NCBI GenBank assembly: GCA_030512335.1
Contig: JAULSU010000005.1
Location: 2,108,001 to 2,172,000 of the forward strand
Direction of reading: 5' to 3'
Length of the DNA stretch: 64,000 bases
Origin: Immersiella caudata
Taxonomy: Eukaryota > Ascomycota > Sordariomycetes > Sordariales > Lasiosphaeriaceae
The stretch's first letter is position 1, and every line of letters begins with the position of its first letter. The position numbers and the translations under genes were made by a program. Shown in pieces: positions 21,555-33,805 of this stretch. The notes beneath the pieces are model-generated. The model worked only from the letters and a program-made list of their open reading frames with translations. It was not told where the DNA came from and searched no databases.

Positions 21555-23144
21555 CTAGAGGCGCATACCGTCCATGAATACCAGGAGCTGCTCATACGCC
21601 TTGTTTGACTCCTGTTCCACCTTCTCTTTCTCCTTTTGCGCAGCGCCAATGTCAAACACCATGCAGGAATGTGCTTCGCCCATGCTACTGCCACCTGTAC
21701 CAACTTCTTCTTTGCCCTCCCCTTTCTGTAGCAGTTGCGGGTTTATTCCATAGATCTCATAATATTTATCCGTCCTCACCCACCCCTTAATTGCTTTTCC
21801 GTCCTGACGCGTGGAGCAGGAGTCGTAGCCCTGCTTCTGAAAATCCTCTACAGTAGCCCCATCAACCTCGACAAGCATGCCAATTCGGACCGCCTCTTTC
21901 AAGGCTCTCATGAGGGAAACATAGACACCTATTTCGAACATCTCGAAATAGAGCGTCATCGACCAAGCGGCGGCTCGGAACAGGTCTGGCGATTTTGCGT
22001 AACTTTTAAGCATGGTTTTGACCCAACCGTCGTCATCCCATAGAGCATCGCGGTAGGGTACCAGAGTCCGGGAAACCGGGCTAGGTAGCAGGCGCTCTAC
22101 CCACTGCTCGCGGAAAAAGAGACCCAGGACTTGACGCAGTGCCTCCCATGCGCGGTCAGATAGCTCCCCGACCAGCTTGCTCTGCCATGGAAACGAGTCA
22201 TCCTTGAGTACGATGCTCAGATATCCGTACACTGATTGTATGAGAATCCCGGCCAAGGTGACTTTGGCATGTATGGTCCTGGCGTCGTCGGCACCGAACT
22301 GCTCTTCCCGGGAGGAAATGTGTTTCTCAAATGCCGATACCAATCCCTCGATGGATAACATCTTAGAGTTGCCAAGAACTTCTTGAGCAAGGGTGTAATC
22401 CGGTAACAACTCGCTACAGTCCAGCATCGCTTTCAGAATACCCCGGGCTGCGTCAGGGGCCGAGTCAACGGCCATGCCAGCTATCCACCTATGACATGCT
22501 GTCCACTGTGCTCGTGTCATGCTTGTTTGGCCGGCGGTGTCCAGTGTTTCCTGACCGAAAAACCTCCCAAGTATGGGTAGGAAGGGGTTGTCCTGCTGGG
22601 GCGCAGGGGATGGCGTGCGGATCGTAATCCCGGGAGGCATCGATGGAAGAGCCGCCGACCCTAGAGGTATAGCTAAGGCGGGACCCTCATCAGCGCATGC
22701 AGCAAATTTTAAATACGTTGACCCTAGAATTCGCACAACTTACAAGGCCCGAAAAAACGGCCATGAAGCACTGGAAGTGAATATCTCTGCACTGCCTTCC
22801 GAAGCTTGGCATTGAGAATGCAGCGATCATGCAGCGAAACAACGCTGTTCTCCTTGCCCTGCCGACGGCGCTCGTTCAAGTGACCAATGACAAGTTGCCA
22901 CTCCTTCTGGGTCAGGTTTTTGATCATCTTCCACTGCTTGAACTTGCTCTCGTACTGGCTCCGGCTATTTGGCATCAGGAATAGCTGGTTGAAGTCAAGG
23001 GGATGCCACTCACGTCGCGACGAATCCATAGGCATCTTTCATATGCGCCATCAGATCCTTGCGAGACATGTCTCGTTCGATATAGAGCTGATGAATGGTT
23101 GACCGATGGGTCTCCCAGTCGGCGGCGGTCGGCGTCACCGACAT
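21555..23144 (-). CDS. Clr5-domain protein
   Basis: Three exons (23144-23014, 22964-22744, 22672-21555) give 489 residues; introns are 49 and 71 bp with GT..AG ends and matching phases. Residues 8-62 form a Clr5 domain: DWETHRSTIHQLYIERDMSR, then KDAYGFVATRSQYESKFKQW, with the intron splitting the domain just before RSQYESKF. The rest (about 120-489) is helical without a recognised domain and ends in a charged coiled-coil-like segment (EKEKVEQESNKAYEQLLVF). Family knowledge: the Clr5 domain is common at the N-terminus of uncharacterised ascomycete proteins, many with TPR or ankyrin tails. No nuclease or transcription-factor motif is visible. Function unknown. Confidence 0.8.
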
Positions 23145-24367
23145 GGTCGCAACGGGGCACAAAAATGCGGTGCGGCAGCGGAGATCAAACTGCAGTTGAG
23201 TTGAAAGAGACTTGTGAAGTTGAGCCGATGCATGTCACAGCATAAAGGCGGCAATGTTGCAAATTTAAATACTCGAACTTCTATTCAACGTGAATCGGAC
23301 CTTCACCGCCAAGAAGGACCCTGAAGCTTCGGCTTCTGTTGATATGGGCTCTCATTGGCCAGCTCCAGAATCTCTTTGCATTTGGCTACCTGCTCGGCCG
23401 TGGCCACGCCTCCCCCGATTGGTGGGAAGCTCAAGCCGCCTGCTTGTAACGCACTCGTGCAGCAACCGGATTTTGGAGCTTACAACTCTCATCGCCGTCC
23501 GGGCCTGCGATGCATCACACCGGGCAACGCCCAACTGCTTGATGAAAAGCACTTTCCTGTAGCGACCCCAAGTGTGCAGTTAGGTGCAGGTGCGAAATGT
23601 CGAGGTAATGGTTAGGCGAAGGCGGAATTATCCGCTTTCGAAAGACGGGGATCGATCTGACCATTTTACGTTTTGTGCGTGCCGTGGCGTAGGTTTCCGG
23701 AAATGGCGAAATTGGCTTCCCCCACAGACCACTCCGACTTCAATGTTTCAATCTTCAGGTGCCGACACATCCAGCCAGGCCTCTTTCCACCAACCCAAAC
23801 ACCCCCTCCAGCCTTCGCGAGTCCACGTTCGAAATTGGTGCACAGGCGGCTTGTTGCGTCACAGCATTGCTGTCTTGGAACCTGATGCAGTTGGCCGACT
23901 GAGGCACAGGGTTTTCAGTTCCACCATGGTGACTGAGGCTTGACGGGTAGGATGGGAGGAGTACAAGTGGCGTCCCTTCTTTAACCAGGAACATGAGAAA
24001 AAATAGGATGCGTGCACCGTGTTCCTCCAGCCAAAATACCGGAAGCTATGGCCAAGATCAATAAACAAGGAAAAAAAAGAAAAAGAAAAAAAAAAGCATC
24101 AAACGAAACAATTACTTATTCCCACCAGTCTGAGCCGTCTCCCCATTCAACGTTTTATCAACCTCCTGCCCCCACGCAATCATCTTCTCCAACTCGGCTG
24201 AGTCAAAAAGCACCCCCCCCCCCCCTCCTACCCCTCCTCACCCCTCAGCTTTCGACTCCGCTGGTTGATCAAAACCGTCCCAAAAACGCCCAGCCACTCG
24301 ACAAAAAGTTGCTGAAAGCACCTTAAGGTGTATACAACGCCCGCAATACCTGTTGATAACACAAGTA
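23145..24367. other. Intergenic region with homopolymer tracts
   Basis: No convincing gene. A-rich tracts near 24069-24098 and a run of 13 C at 24213-24225 lie downstream of the coiled-coil gene. Confidence 0.45.
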
Positions 24368-25648
24368 CTACACCCAAGACCGTCTCACCCTAAACCGCTC
24401 CCAAGCCCCCCCCAACCAACTCCGCCCCTTTCTCTTCTCCCTAACCTCTGGAATACACACAAGCTTTGCCCTCTCATCTTGTAGCTTCCTCTCCAAATGG
24501 GAAACTATCTGTCGTGAAACCCGCAGGGCATCCTGCGTCTCTCGCAGCTCCCCAGCCACGCCGGCATTCTGTCCTTCCAACTTATTGTTGTCAGCGACAG
24601 CAGAGTCCAGTTGCCCCTGCAAACTCTCATTCTCTGCGGCAGCGAAGCCCAATTCTCCCCGCAAACTTTTATTTTCCGCGGTAACAGAGTTCAATGCGCC
24701 CCGCAAGCTTGAATTTTCCGCGGTCATACAGTCCAGTTCCCCCCTCAAGCTGTCATTCTCCGCCGCGGCAGACTCCAATTGTCTCTTCAACGTTGCCATC
24801 TCCTGCGACAGAGCGCGGTTCTCCTCGGTGAGCTGGCGCTGCACTGCGAGATCCTTCTTTGACTGCTCGACGAGGCGGCTCTTCTCCTCCATCAGCTCTC
24901 GTTGCCTCGCGAGATCCTTCTTCGATTGTTCGATGAGGCTGTCCTTCTCGGAAGAGAGCTTGTCGAGCTTTTTCTGCACCCGTTCTAGCTTTTCCTTGGT
25001 CATGCATTCGATGAAGTCCTGCTCGCCAAGGCGAGCGTTCAGCTTTTCGTTTCGAGATGAGAGGTCCGAAATCTTGGCCTTCGCATCGCGGAGTTCTTGA
25101 TCAGTTTGGTGGCTAGGGGAGGATTCGAATACAGGGAGATCGAATTTTGGTGGGGGGTCGACAGACGAAGTACCAGATGATGATAACTTCAAATTCTCTT
25201 GCGATCTCGGTGGGGTCGGATTTCCGCAGGTGTAAACGTTTGGCGGATGTTGTGAGGGATTGGCTTGCCCCGGGGTCGAAGGGCGGGGAGGGGCCTCCGC
25301 GGGTATGGCTGCAAGCCCTTGGACTTGTTTCAACCACTTGCCAGCGACATCGCCCCCCATGTGTCTGTGCCGCCTGCGACACACGCAAACAGCAGCCAAC
25401 TCTTTGAGGTCATCGAGGGTCACCTCAGAAGGGAACTTCCTTTCAAGAGCTGAGAGCATCCGGCGGGCATTGTCTCTGTCGTCATCACCGTTGATCCACT
25501 CTTCTGCATCTGTCGTCCATCTGCACCGGTGGCCTCGTCGCTTCTGGCCATAGCAGATAGCAGAGCATTGGATTTCTCCTTCTGGCGCTTCATCACCCTG
25601 GAGGCCCAAGACAGTGTAAGGGTGCCATCGCGCCGCCATGGTCGTCAT
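24368..25648 (-). CDS. Cys/His-rich N-terminus plus long coiled-coil protein with 14-residue repeats
   Basis: A single exon of 426 residues. Residues about 27-100 contain spaced Cys and His (CSAICYGQKRRGHRC ... CVCRRRHRHM) resembling the N-terminal zinc-binding-like region seen in some fungal T5orf172/GIY-YIG proteins, though no nuclease domain is present here. A Pro/Ser-rich linker (about 110-175) leads to a continuous heptad coiled coil from about 180 to 395. Within it, residues about 290-358 are five tandem 14-residue units of the type AENxSLRGxLxxxT, also visible as 42-bp repeats in the DNA. The C-terminal 25 residues are basic and Trp-rich. Probably a structural or scaffold protein; its role is unknown. 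Confidence 0.65.
   Translation of the reverse strand: MTTMAARWHPYTVLGLQGDEAPEGEIQCSAICYGQKRRGHRCRWTTDAEEWINGDDDRDNARRMLSALERKFPSEVTLDDLKELAAVCVCRRRHRHMGGDVAGKWLKQVQGLAAIPAEAPPRPSTPGQANPSQHPPNVYTCGNPTPPRSQENLKLSSSGTSSVDPPPKFDLPVFESSPSHQTDQELRDAKAKISDLSSRNEKLNARLGEQDFIECMTKEKLERVQKKLDKLSSEKDSLIEQSKKDLARQRELMEEKSRLVEQSKKDLAVQRQLTEENRALSQEMATLKRQLESAAAENDSLRGELDCMTAENSSLRGALNSVTAENKSLRGELGFAAAENESLQGQLDSAVADNNKLEGQNAGVAGELRETQDALRVSRQIVSHLERKLQDERAKLVCIPEVREKRKGRSWLGGAWERFRVRRSWV
24575..24780 (-). repeat. In-frame 42-bp tandem repeats (about 5 units)
   Basis: Five imperfect units encode the AENxSLRG heptad pairs of the coiled-coil protein. The period is two heptads, so copy-number change would lengthen the coiled coil without breaking frame or register. 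Confidence 0.75.
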
Positions 25649-27424
25649 TCAGGAGGTGTCGAGGAAGTTCAATGATAAAAAGACAAAGTCGAGTAAAACG
25701 GTTCTCCACTCTAATCAACCGCCTGAGAGAGCTCCTCTGCGTGCGAACCCAAGACTTTATCATTCTCGGCCTCGCTCTTACTTGACTTCGTCTCAGCTTG
25801 TTCTTATTTTGCCCTCACAGTATTCCCCCCTCCATTCCGCCTGGTGCTCAGCCGCTTTGAGCAGGGTCTGCTGTCGCCCCTTGAGTTTTGTGGATTTGGA
25901 GAGTCCTGATTGGCCCAAAATCACTGATACCTGAAAAGCACTGCCGCAGCCACCATTGGGCCCAAGGCAGTTGGCCAGCCCGCTAATCAGAGCGCTGTCA
26001 ATGCGTCCTCGAAAGACCCCTGAAGGCGACCTTCGCCAAAGACGTAATCCCACCTGAGACGCCCTGGTGTGTGTCCGTAGTAGCGCGCGTCAAAGGACGA
26101 AAGTTGCCGCAGTTGCCGATTGCCTTGAGTTTCGAAACAATATTATTACATGGCCGCAGCAACAGACACACCTTTGGGGGTCAATTGAGGAAGTGCGAAG
26201 AGCCGGAGAGACCCTCAACCAACCCATTCAGCCATGCCGCCATGAGCTATCGCCAAATTCCTTATGGCAAGGGATTTTCCTCCTGCATCAACCCACCGCG
26301 CCAGGCCACCACGCGACTAGATTCAGTGACGGCCTAATTGGCGCATATGGCGCCGATTCGCGGGAAGTCCCGTCTTCTTGTTGACTTTTTCGCTGCCTTG
26401 TAGGAGCGCGGCATTTTCCGTGAAATACGCCGGCGGTGGGTCCACGGAAACCCCGTTTCAGGTGGGCCAAATGCGGGGGCCGGGCAGATCGGGCACAGAG
26501 TGGGGCTCCGACGATCCGATCCAGTGTTGACTCCGGGCAAGGGTGGGATGCAGTTGGCTTTTAGGGGAACGTTGCCTGAGGCCGCAAAGTGAAGAGGAAT
26601 TATTGAAGCAAAATAGTGCCATGCCCCGGAGCCGATGCAGCTGCCGTAGCGGGCCTCGCGATGCTGTGAGACGGCGATCTATGCGTGTGTTGGCTGCAGA
26701 CATTTTTGCCGCAATTTCAGAAGATGGCGGCATCGTCGAACTCGGTGGCGTAGAGAGCGCACTTTTGAGTGCACCGGATGGCTGAGGGTGAAACGAAACA
26801 AAAACCGTCGACTCTCATCGCGATGCTCTACAAACCGGCTATATCGGCATTCAAAACCATAGTCTTGGGTGCGCGCCGAAAATAGCTGCAGATGAGTTTA
26901 CATCTTTGTCAGCCAAAGCTGAACTCGCTCGGGTCTCATGTGCCCTCGAGTGTAACACCCCCTTGCCAATGATGGGCTTACGAGTGCCCTACTACGCGAG
27001 CCAAGTCCAGTGATCACTCATCAGCCCTGTCGCAGAAAGCGGTTCGAGTATGCATGTCAGCAAATAGGGGCTCGTACCCGGGACACTTAGTTAATGTCGA
27101 AATTGGCTCCGTTTGCCCGCAACTTTCTCCGCAGTCCAAGCGACGAGTGGAACAATTGATCTGCAGTTTTCCAGGCATCAACGACGCTGAAGCTCCGCTG
27201 AAGCTCCGCTGCGTACGCTCGGCCAATCGCGGCTGCAGGTGTCCGTCCAAGAACTGTGGGCCGAGGAACTTGTGAAAGTCCCGATTCATCGGCTTGGCTC
27301 TTGGCATCACGACCCTGCCCCTTTTATATATCGATGGCATTGTTCGTGCTGACCACGAACTTTCTTGCTGACTTTTTGGCAAACCCAAATCGACTGAAAC
27401 CAAAATACGATCCAACGGACAGCT
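25649..27424. other. Intergenic region upstream of the NLR gene
   Basis: No convincing gene. The open frames on both strands at 26000-27300 are short and unrecognised. A small direct duplication (tgaagctccgc twice) sits at about 27188-27210. Confidence 0.45.
27325..27331 (+). promoter_or_regulatory. TATA-like element of the NLR gene
   Basis: TATATAT lies 94 bp upstream of the ATG at 27425, a normal spacing for a fungal TATA box. It stands out in a GC-rich setting. Confidence 0.4.
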
Positions 27425-30400
27425 ATGGCGCCCGTTCGCCATGAGAGCCTCTACAAGGTCGCCCTGAGAAAGTTCAAGAAGGATGCCGAGGAGCGTTATC
27501 GAGACGACAAGGACCGGGAAATCCTGCAAGACTTTCTCCGCCAGAATGCTTCCCCTGAAGAAGCCAAATTTGCCGCCGAGAACCTGGCTGCAGACTCAAA
27601 GAAGAAGTACAGCAGCAAAAATTTGAAAGTGGGCGATGTCGAGATCCCCCAGACTTGGATCGACAGCATTCTCGGCAACATCAACAACTTTGTCGCTGCG
27701 GGAGACAAGCTTGCCGAGGGGGCGCCGGAGAGCGTCGCGCTGGCATGGTGGGCCATCAGCAAGAGCCTGGGAGCTATTCAGGCCAACTATGAGCTGTACA
27801 GTCTCTTTGGCACCGGATTGAGCGACATCAGCGAGATCATGGTGCTCATCCGTCATTATGACCGGCTATAGTAAGTGCCATCGCTGCATCGTTTGGCATT
27901 TGAGTCTATCTGACGCCCTTAAAGCGACGAGCAAAACAAGCCAGGGTGGAAGCCGTCAGCGTTGGTGGAGAAGCTGTTCCAGGACATCGTTGCGGCCTAC
28001 GCGGGCGTCCTTGACTTCTCGCTCGCCATCAGACGACACCTGTCCGCAGGAACTCTGGCGAGAATCCGCCATGGTATCAAGGATTTTTATGGCGGGAACA
28101 AGGGGAAGTTTGAGGGCAAGTTAGCCGTGGTCGCTGAGCTGAAAGTCAAGATCCTGGAGGAGAGCCAGGCCGCCTTCCAGGATAAGACGCTGACCCAGCT
28201 TGAGGGAGTCGCTGATGTGCTGAATGACATTGCTGGCACGGTCAACAGCATCAAGGACCTCCAAAAGGAGCAGGAGAAGTGGCACATCCAGTCCATGGCG
28301 ATGCAGACCGCGCTCCTCAAGAGCTTCGAGGAGATCAAGGCCATCACCAAGCCGCGGACGCGATGGGATCATGCTTTGCAGCAGTACCAGAAGATCCAAG
28401 GCGTCTTGAACGCTATTGGCGGCACCGACACCGCTCTCAGCCTTGCCATTGACTCCCGGCAACCGGGAACGTGCAAGTGGGTGTTCGAAACTGAGGAGTT
28501 CGTCTCGTGGGACACATCTAATGTCAATTCCCTTCTCGCCATTGCGGGTCAGGAAGGTAAGCTGATGTCCTCGCGTTCGCTGGTGTCAAAGTCCCATGCT
28601 GACATGTCCTTTAGGAACCGGAAAAAGCATCATGGTCGCATCCATTGTCGAGCGTCTCGGAAGCGAAGAAGGGGCGGGCAAGTCGTTGCTCTACTTGTCT
28701 TGTGGATCCTCTGCCAACGCTGGTGAGAGCAGCAAAGTCGCATACACGGCTGACACCATTTGCAACACATTTCTGTCAAAGATTCTGTCGTACGCAGCAG
28801 AAGATGCAAACAAGCCGGAGCTCCTGGAGGCGTGCAACGAAGCATTCGCGAATCCAAAGGCCCGAAAAGGCGCCAAGGCAACTGGTAACCTCAAGACCAA
28901 CAAAGCAGAGGAGGACCTGCCCGATTTCCCTGAGGCGTTTGCCCGTGTTGCCGCCCAGATGAAGAGGGACTTTGTGTTGGTGCTCGACGGCATCGACAAG
29001 GCCAGTGTCAGCGAGGCGGACCAAGTCAGCTTGTTCCAGAGGCTGTCGGACCTGTTAGATACGACAAGCCTTACGACAGAGGCTGGCGTCCGCATCCAGA
29101 TCTTGGTTGGCTGCGGTTCCTCGACTCCGTTCTTCTCCAGTCTCTCGCCCGAGTCGTACATTGATCTCTCCACTCGCAACGGCGCTGACATTGAGCTGAC
29201 ACTTGCGGCCACACTTGCAAACATTGCAGGCCTGTCTGCAGTTGAGCGGGAAGAAGCGAAGACAGCGGTTCTGAAGAAGACGGGGTTCCGGTTCGACTAC
29301 CTCACCACGGTGGCTATCCCATTCCTGCGCGAGCCGTTCCAGAGGCCCCTGTCGAGGAGACTCCAGGGTCTCCCTGAAGGGATCAACGACACCTACCTCA
29401 GGGAGTTGCGGAGGATGAAGCCCAACTACGTGGCGCTGCTTCGAACCACGCTCACTTGGTCTCTCCTCGAGACCCAAGGCCGACTCTTGCACGTCGGGGA
29501 GATCATGGACATTTTCCACGGCGTGTACGATACGCCACCCGAAGATGAAGCAGAGCTTGACGTCGAACCAGGATTCCCGACGGTAACCAGGCTTGAGGTC
29601 GAACAACTCCGTGGTGCAGGCGGCCCGTTCTTCGACGTATACTACGACGGCGGTGATTTGGCTCTTGTCGAATTGCCCGATAGGCTCCGTGTCTCGGAAT
29701 TCTGCCTCGACAGGGAACCCGAGCCGCAAGAGGAAGCGCACGATGACCAGCTGTGTGCTCGCTGCAAGGGCTCGCACTCTGCTTTCGAAACCATCTCGAT
29801 CAACTCCAAGGAGGGCCATCTGCAGCTGGCATTGACTTGCCTGCGTCATCTCAACCATCCTGTGTTCCAGAAGAGAGCCAACCTGGCGGAGAAAAGAGTT
29901 GCCGAAGTCGTCAGCGGGGTCAACCAGTCCGCGGACGGTGAGGACGGCGGGGATGGCGACGAGGGTTCCGATTCCTCCAGCGTCGCGTCTGACGACTCTT
30001 TCGACGATGAAGATCCAGACAACGGATTTGTTGACGAGGATGACGATTCGTATTCTGATGACGGCGAAGAGGACGATGGATATGACGAGGAGAAGCTCCA
30101 GCAAATTCGGTATGAGATCCAGTTTTGGCCTGCTCACCTGCGAGAGGCCGAAGCCCTCTGGCCCGAAGAGGAGAGAGAAGGGAACGAAATGTGGGCAGCC
30201 GTCATGGCCGAGTTGGACAAGCTGTCGGCGAATCCTGTGGTCTTCGAAAATTGGCAAAAGACATACTACGAAAGGAGGACCATGTTCACTTTGTGGAGGG
30301 GTGTGCATAAACCAATGCATGTGGCAGCGTATCTCGGGCTGTCAAGCTGGACGAAGCATCTGTTGAACCGCGGCGAGGATCCCAAGTTTGTGTCAGCTGC

Positions 30401-32438
30401 CTTCACCGCCGTGCAGGCAGCGGCGTTTGGAAGAAAAAGCCTCAGGGTGATCGAGCTCCTCGTCGCGGCCGGAGGAGATCTGAACGCCAGGACGGAATGG
30501 GTTGGCCCAGCCCAGATCTGTTGGTATTCCGTGGACGTCGAACTGGAGGTAGCTCAGTTGTTTTCGTCGCTGGGCGCCGATCCCTCGGTCCTCTCCCACT
30601 CTGGCGACTGGACTCCAGTCCACTACCTGGCTAGCAACGGGCATGATCCCGAGATTCTGAAGCTCTTCCTCGAAAAGGGCGCCGATATCAACGCGCCCGA
30701 CATCTACGGGCAGACACCGCTGCATTTGCTTCTTTGGCGATCGCACGTCCCGCTCCCGCTCGTCAAGGCGTTCGTGGAGGCAGGGGCGAATGTCAACGCC
30801 GAGGACAAGAGATCGCAGAGACCTTTGCAGGTGGCGAGCGAGTATGGTGAGCTCGGCGTCCTCAAGATCATCGTTGAGGCAGACGTTTCGGAAATCGACG
30901 ATCCTGACAACAGTGGAAACACCGCACTACATGGCGCCGCGTTCAAGGGTCATACCGAGTGCGTTCGCTTCTTGTTGGAATCCGGCGCTGACGCCACAGT
31001 CGCTAACCGGTACGCGCAAACCGCGCTACATTTCGCGGCGCTGGGCGGACGTTGCGCGTCGGTGAAGATCCTCCTCGATCACAACACACAGTCCGACAAG
31101 AAGCTTGATGTAAATGCCGTCGACAGGCACAATCGAACACCCTTCTTCTGCGCTTGCTCAGGTCGCGACCAGGCGACAGCGCTCCTACTCCTCGACGCCC
31201 TGCTAGAGCAGAACCTGTCGCTGTCCGAGATCAACAAGAAGTCTACGGGTGGGAGGACGCCGTTACGGCAGGCTGCAGCGCACGGTTTCGATGCTGTCGT
31301 CGCCAAGCTCACAACCCTCGCGGCTGAACAGGACGGTCTCCAGATCGATGCTCAAGACGCGAGCAAGGGTCACACTGCTCTTCACAGAGCCGCAATGGGC
31401 GGCTACCACTTCTGCGTCCAGCGACTCCTCGAATCCGGGGCCGACTTCAATCTCCTCGACACCAAGTCCCGCACCCCGCTCGCCGTTGCGTATGAGCAGT
31501 GGTCCATCTCGTCGGCCGCCTCCGGTTCCAGTTATGAAGACATTGTATCCCTCCTCATCGCCACAGGCCCCGATGCAGCCCGTGAGGACTCCGAACTCGT
31601 TGCCGTCAGCGCCGCCAATGGCAGCGTCAGGGTGCTGAAGCAGCTCTTCAACTTGAATGCGGATCTCAGCAGGCGTGATCGTTTCGGCTGGACTCCTCTT
31701 CAGCTCGCGCGCAACGCCGGTCCTCGTGCAGCGGTGGCTGCCGATTTCTTGAATCGCCAATCTGCGTGGGCAGGCTTGCTTCCGTCGCGTTGGGCAACCG
31801 AGTATCCCGCTACGAAGTTCGGCAGCGCGGGCGTGAAAAGCGTGGGAGAGGACGGCACGACGATAACATTTCTCTCTGCCAACGGTACCGAAGTCTCGCT
31901 GTCGACGAACCGGCCGCTACCGCCTGGGCTGGAGCAGTATTATTTCGAGGTTACGCTCGGCGACGTTGGAGACGGTCATGCGCAGGATAAGTTCCCGATC
32001 GTGGCGGTGGGGTTCTGCACCATCGGTGGCGGGGTAATCGACTTTCCGGGCTGGCTGCCGAAACCGACGGCGCTACAGGCCAAATCGTGGGCGTACCATG
32101 GCGACGACGGTGGGATTTACCGAAGTACCGGAACCGGCTATGCCGACGAGTTCTTGAAGCACTACGGGCCAGGCGACACGATCGGGTGCGGGGTTGACCT
32201 AGCGAAGCGGGAGGTCTGGTGGACGCGGAATGGCGTAAAACTCGACGCGACCGTAAAGGATGTCGATGGGAGACTGTTCCCTGTCATTGGGCTCGATTCG
32301 AACGTAAAGGTCGAGACTAACTTTGGCGTTGCACCTTTCAAGTGGAAAGAATTGGATGCGGGCGAGGAGGCAAAGGAGAGCGGTGCCAAGGCAGATGTTG
32401 ACGTGATTGTTGATGGGGTTCAGGGGCTTGAAGTTTGA
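27425..32438 (+). CDS. NLR-like STAND receptor: helical N-domain, P-loop NTPase, ankyrin repeats, SPRY
   Basis: Three exons (27425-27870, 27925-28556, 28615-32438) give 1633 residues; introns are 54 and 58 bp, and the second falls inside the Walker A codons. The N-terminal domain (about 1-330) is helical and resembles the N-domains of fungal STAND proteins (VALAWWAISKSLGAIQANYE). The NTPase domain has Walker A GQEGTGKS (about 356-363) and Walker B FVLVLDGID (about 478-486). An acidic Asp/Glu/Ser linker spans about 795-850. About twelve ankyrin repeats follow (about 920-1400), clearest in GNTALHGAAFKGHTECVRFL. A C-terminal SPRY domain (about 1450-1605) includes YYFEVTLGD and IGCGVDLAKREVWWTRNG. 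Family knowledge: STAND proteins oligomerise on ligand binding to trigger cell death or immunity. The ligand here is unknown; ankyrin and SPRY regions are the likely sensor. Confidence 0.88.
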
Positions 32439-32668
32439 TGCACGCACAGACCACCTACACAGTAATTTCCCAGCAGGTGCCAGCAGCTGGGACAATGATA
32501 TGACGATCTTGAAACCGTTCTTCATCTGTCCTTCCGATTTCTGCAAACCAGCATTTAATCTTTCCGCTATCCAAGCAACCAAATTGTTGTTCCGTATTCC
32601 TCAACTCGCTTCGTTGACACCTACACATACCTGCGATCCTCCCATCATCCACGATGATACTCCTCGTT

Positions 32669-33805
32669 CTACCACCTCAACACGATCACGTCCCAAATAT
32701 CCCTCCAATTAATCCTAACGTCTGGTTCCCTTCCGTCCTCGACACGCCCATGCAACTTCGCCCCCGATAGTCTAGCACGAGACCTCTTCGTCACCGCCAC
32801 ATTGACTAGTTTTGGAACCGGCTTTCCGGATCCTTCACACCGTTCCAGAATGGTCTCCAGCCAACGGTCGAGTGAAACCTTGACTCGAGGCCCACCGTCG
32901 AGGCAATATTCAATCTCGCCAACACTCGAACATATACTTTGCATTCCGAGGAGGATGGCGCTGGTTGTGGCATATGCCATGAAAGAGCAGCATATCTTGG
33001 TCACGGAGTGGAAGCACTGGTTTTCCCTCCCTCCTTGCAGAAACTTCCACCGCTCCGGGAGTTCGTCCAACCTGTCGAGGCCAAGACGCTTTATTCCGTG
33101 CTGCTGGGGAGCTGGATGCTTCGAGGTTGTGAAGTCGGCCACTATCCGGTCAATGATAAGGGGTTGATTGTTGCCCGTGCCGTCGCGAAAAATCCCGCGT
33201 TTAGCAATCTGATCCAGCAGGCGGTAGAAAGTTCGTGCAGCGATTTCTTTGTCAGACGACGATTCGGGGGCTCTTGAGGCTATTGCACCCTCGTGGGTGG
33301 AACCGCTTGTTGTGTCTGGGAAGAACCGTAGCCGGATGTACAGTTCGTCAATCCGAGATGCACGCCACGGGATAGAGAGCCAAGTGGCGTAGAAGAAAGC
33401 TTCGTCGAGGCAGATGAGGTCAAGAGTGTAGCGGGTGAGCTTCTTGAAGGACTTGAGAGCCAACAAATCCTTGGTCTCTCGATGGATCTGTCGGCTGGCG
33501 AGAAGAAGCGGCAAAGCTGGGTTGTCGAGGAATCCTTTGTCCAAGCCAAGGCCATCTCGCCCGTCAGAAGAGGTACGCCCCCGGTTGAGCCTGGGACCTT
33601 CCAGATTCGTCCAGGGATCACACGAGAAGGATCTACTCTCAATCTCGGCTCGACGAAGCCTCTCCCAGAAGTCTAAGTCATTCAGACGTGGGGCCTTTCC
33701 GTGGTGGGCGAGGATGAATTCTCCGATGATCAGCTCGCGGATCTCGAGGGGCAATTCCAACAATGATGACCTGGAATTGGCCTTCGGGATTTTGAAGATT
33801 TTCAT
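32669..33805 (-). CDS. F-box/2EXR-like fungal protein of unknown function
   Basis: A single exon of 378 residues. The N-terminus contains SSLLELPLEIRELIIGEFI, the LPxEIRxxI pattern of fungal F-box-like and 2EXR proteins. It is followed by ALPLLLASRQIHRETKDLLA, matching the usual 'L...cRqi..E....' block after such motifs. The rest shows no domain I can name. Inference: either a substrate adaptor for SCF ubiquitin ligase or a member of the large uncharacterised 2EXR-type group. It converges with the NLR gene, leaving 230 bp between stops. Confidence 0.7.
   Translation of the reverse strand: MKIFKIPKANSRSSLLELPLEIRELIIGEFILAHHGKAPRLNDLDFWERLRRAEIESRSFSCDPWTNLEGPRLNRGRTSSDGRDGLGLDKGFLDNPALPLLLASRQIHRETKDLLALKSFKKLTRYTLDLICLDEAFFYATWLSIPWRASRIDELYIRLRFFPDTTSGSTHEGAIASRAPESSSDKEIAARTFYRLLDQIAKRGIFRDGTGNNQPLIIDRIVADFTTSKHPAPQQHGIKRLGLDRLDELPERWKFLQGGRENQCFHSVTKICCSFMAYATTSAILLGMQSICSSVGEIEYCLDGGPRVKVSLDRWLETILERCEGSGKPVPKLVNVAVTKRSRARLSGAKLHGRVEDGREPDVRINWRDIWDVIVLRW

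Noticed and set aside
29055..30320. 421-codon minus-strand frame
   Set aside because: Antisense to the NLR gene and created by its codon bias; the sense strand has clear ankyrin and NTPase motifs.
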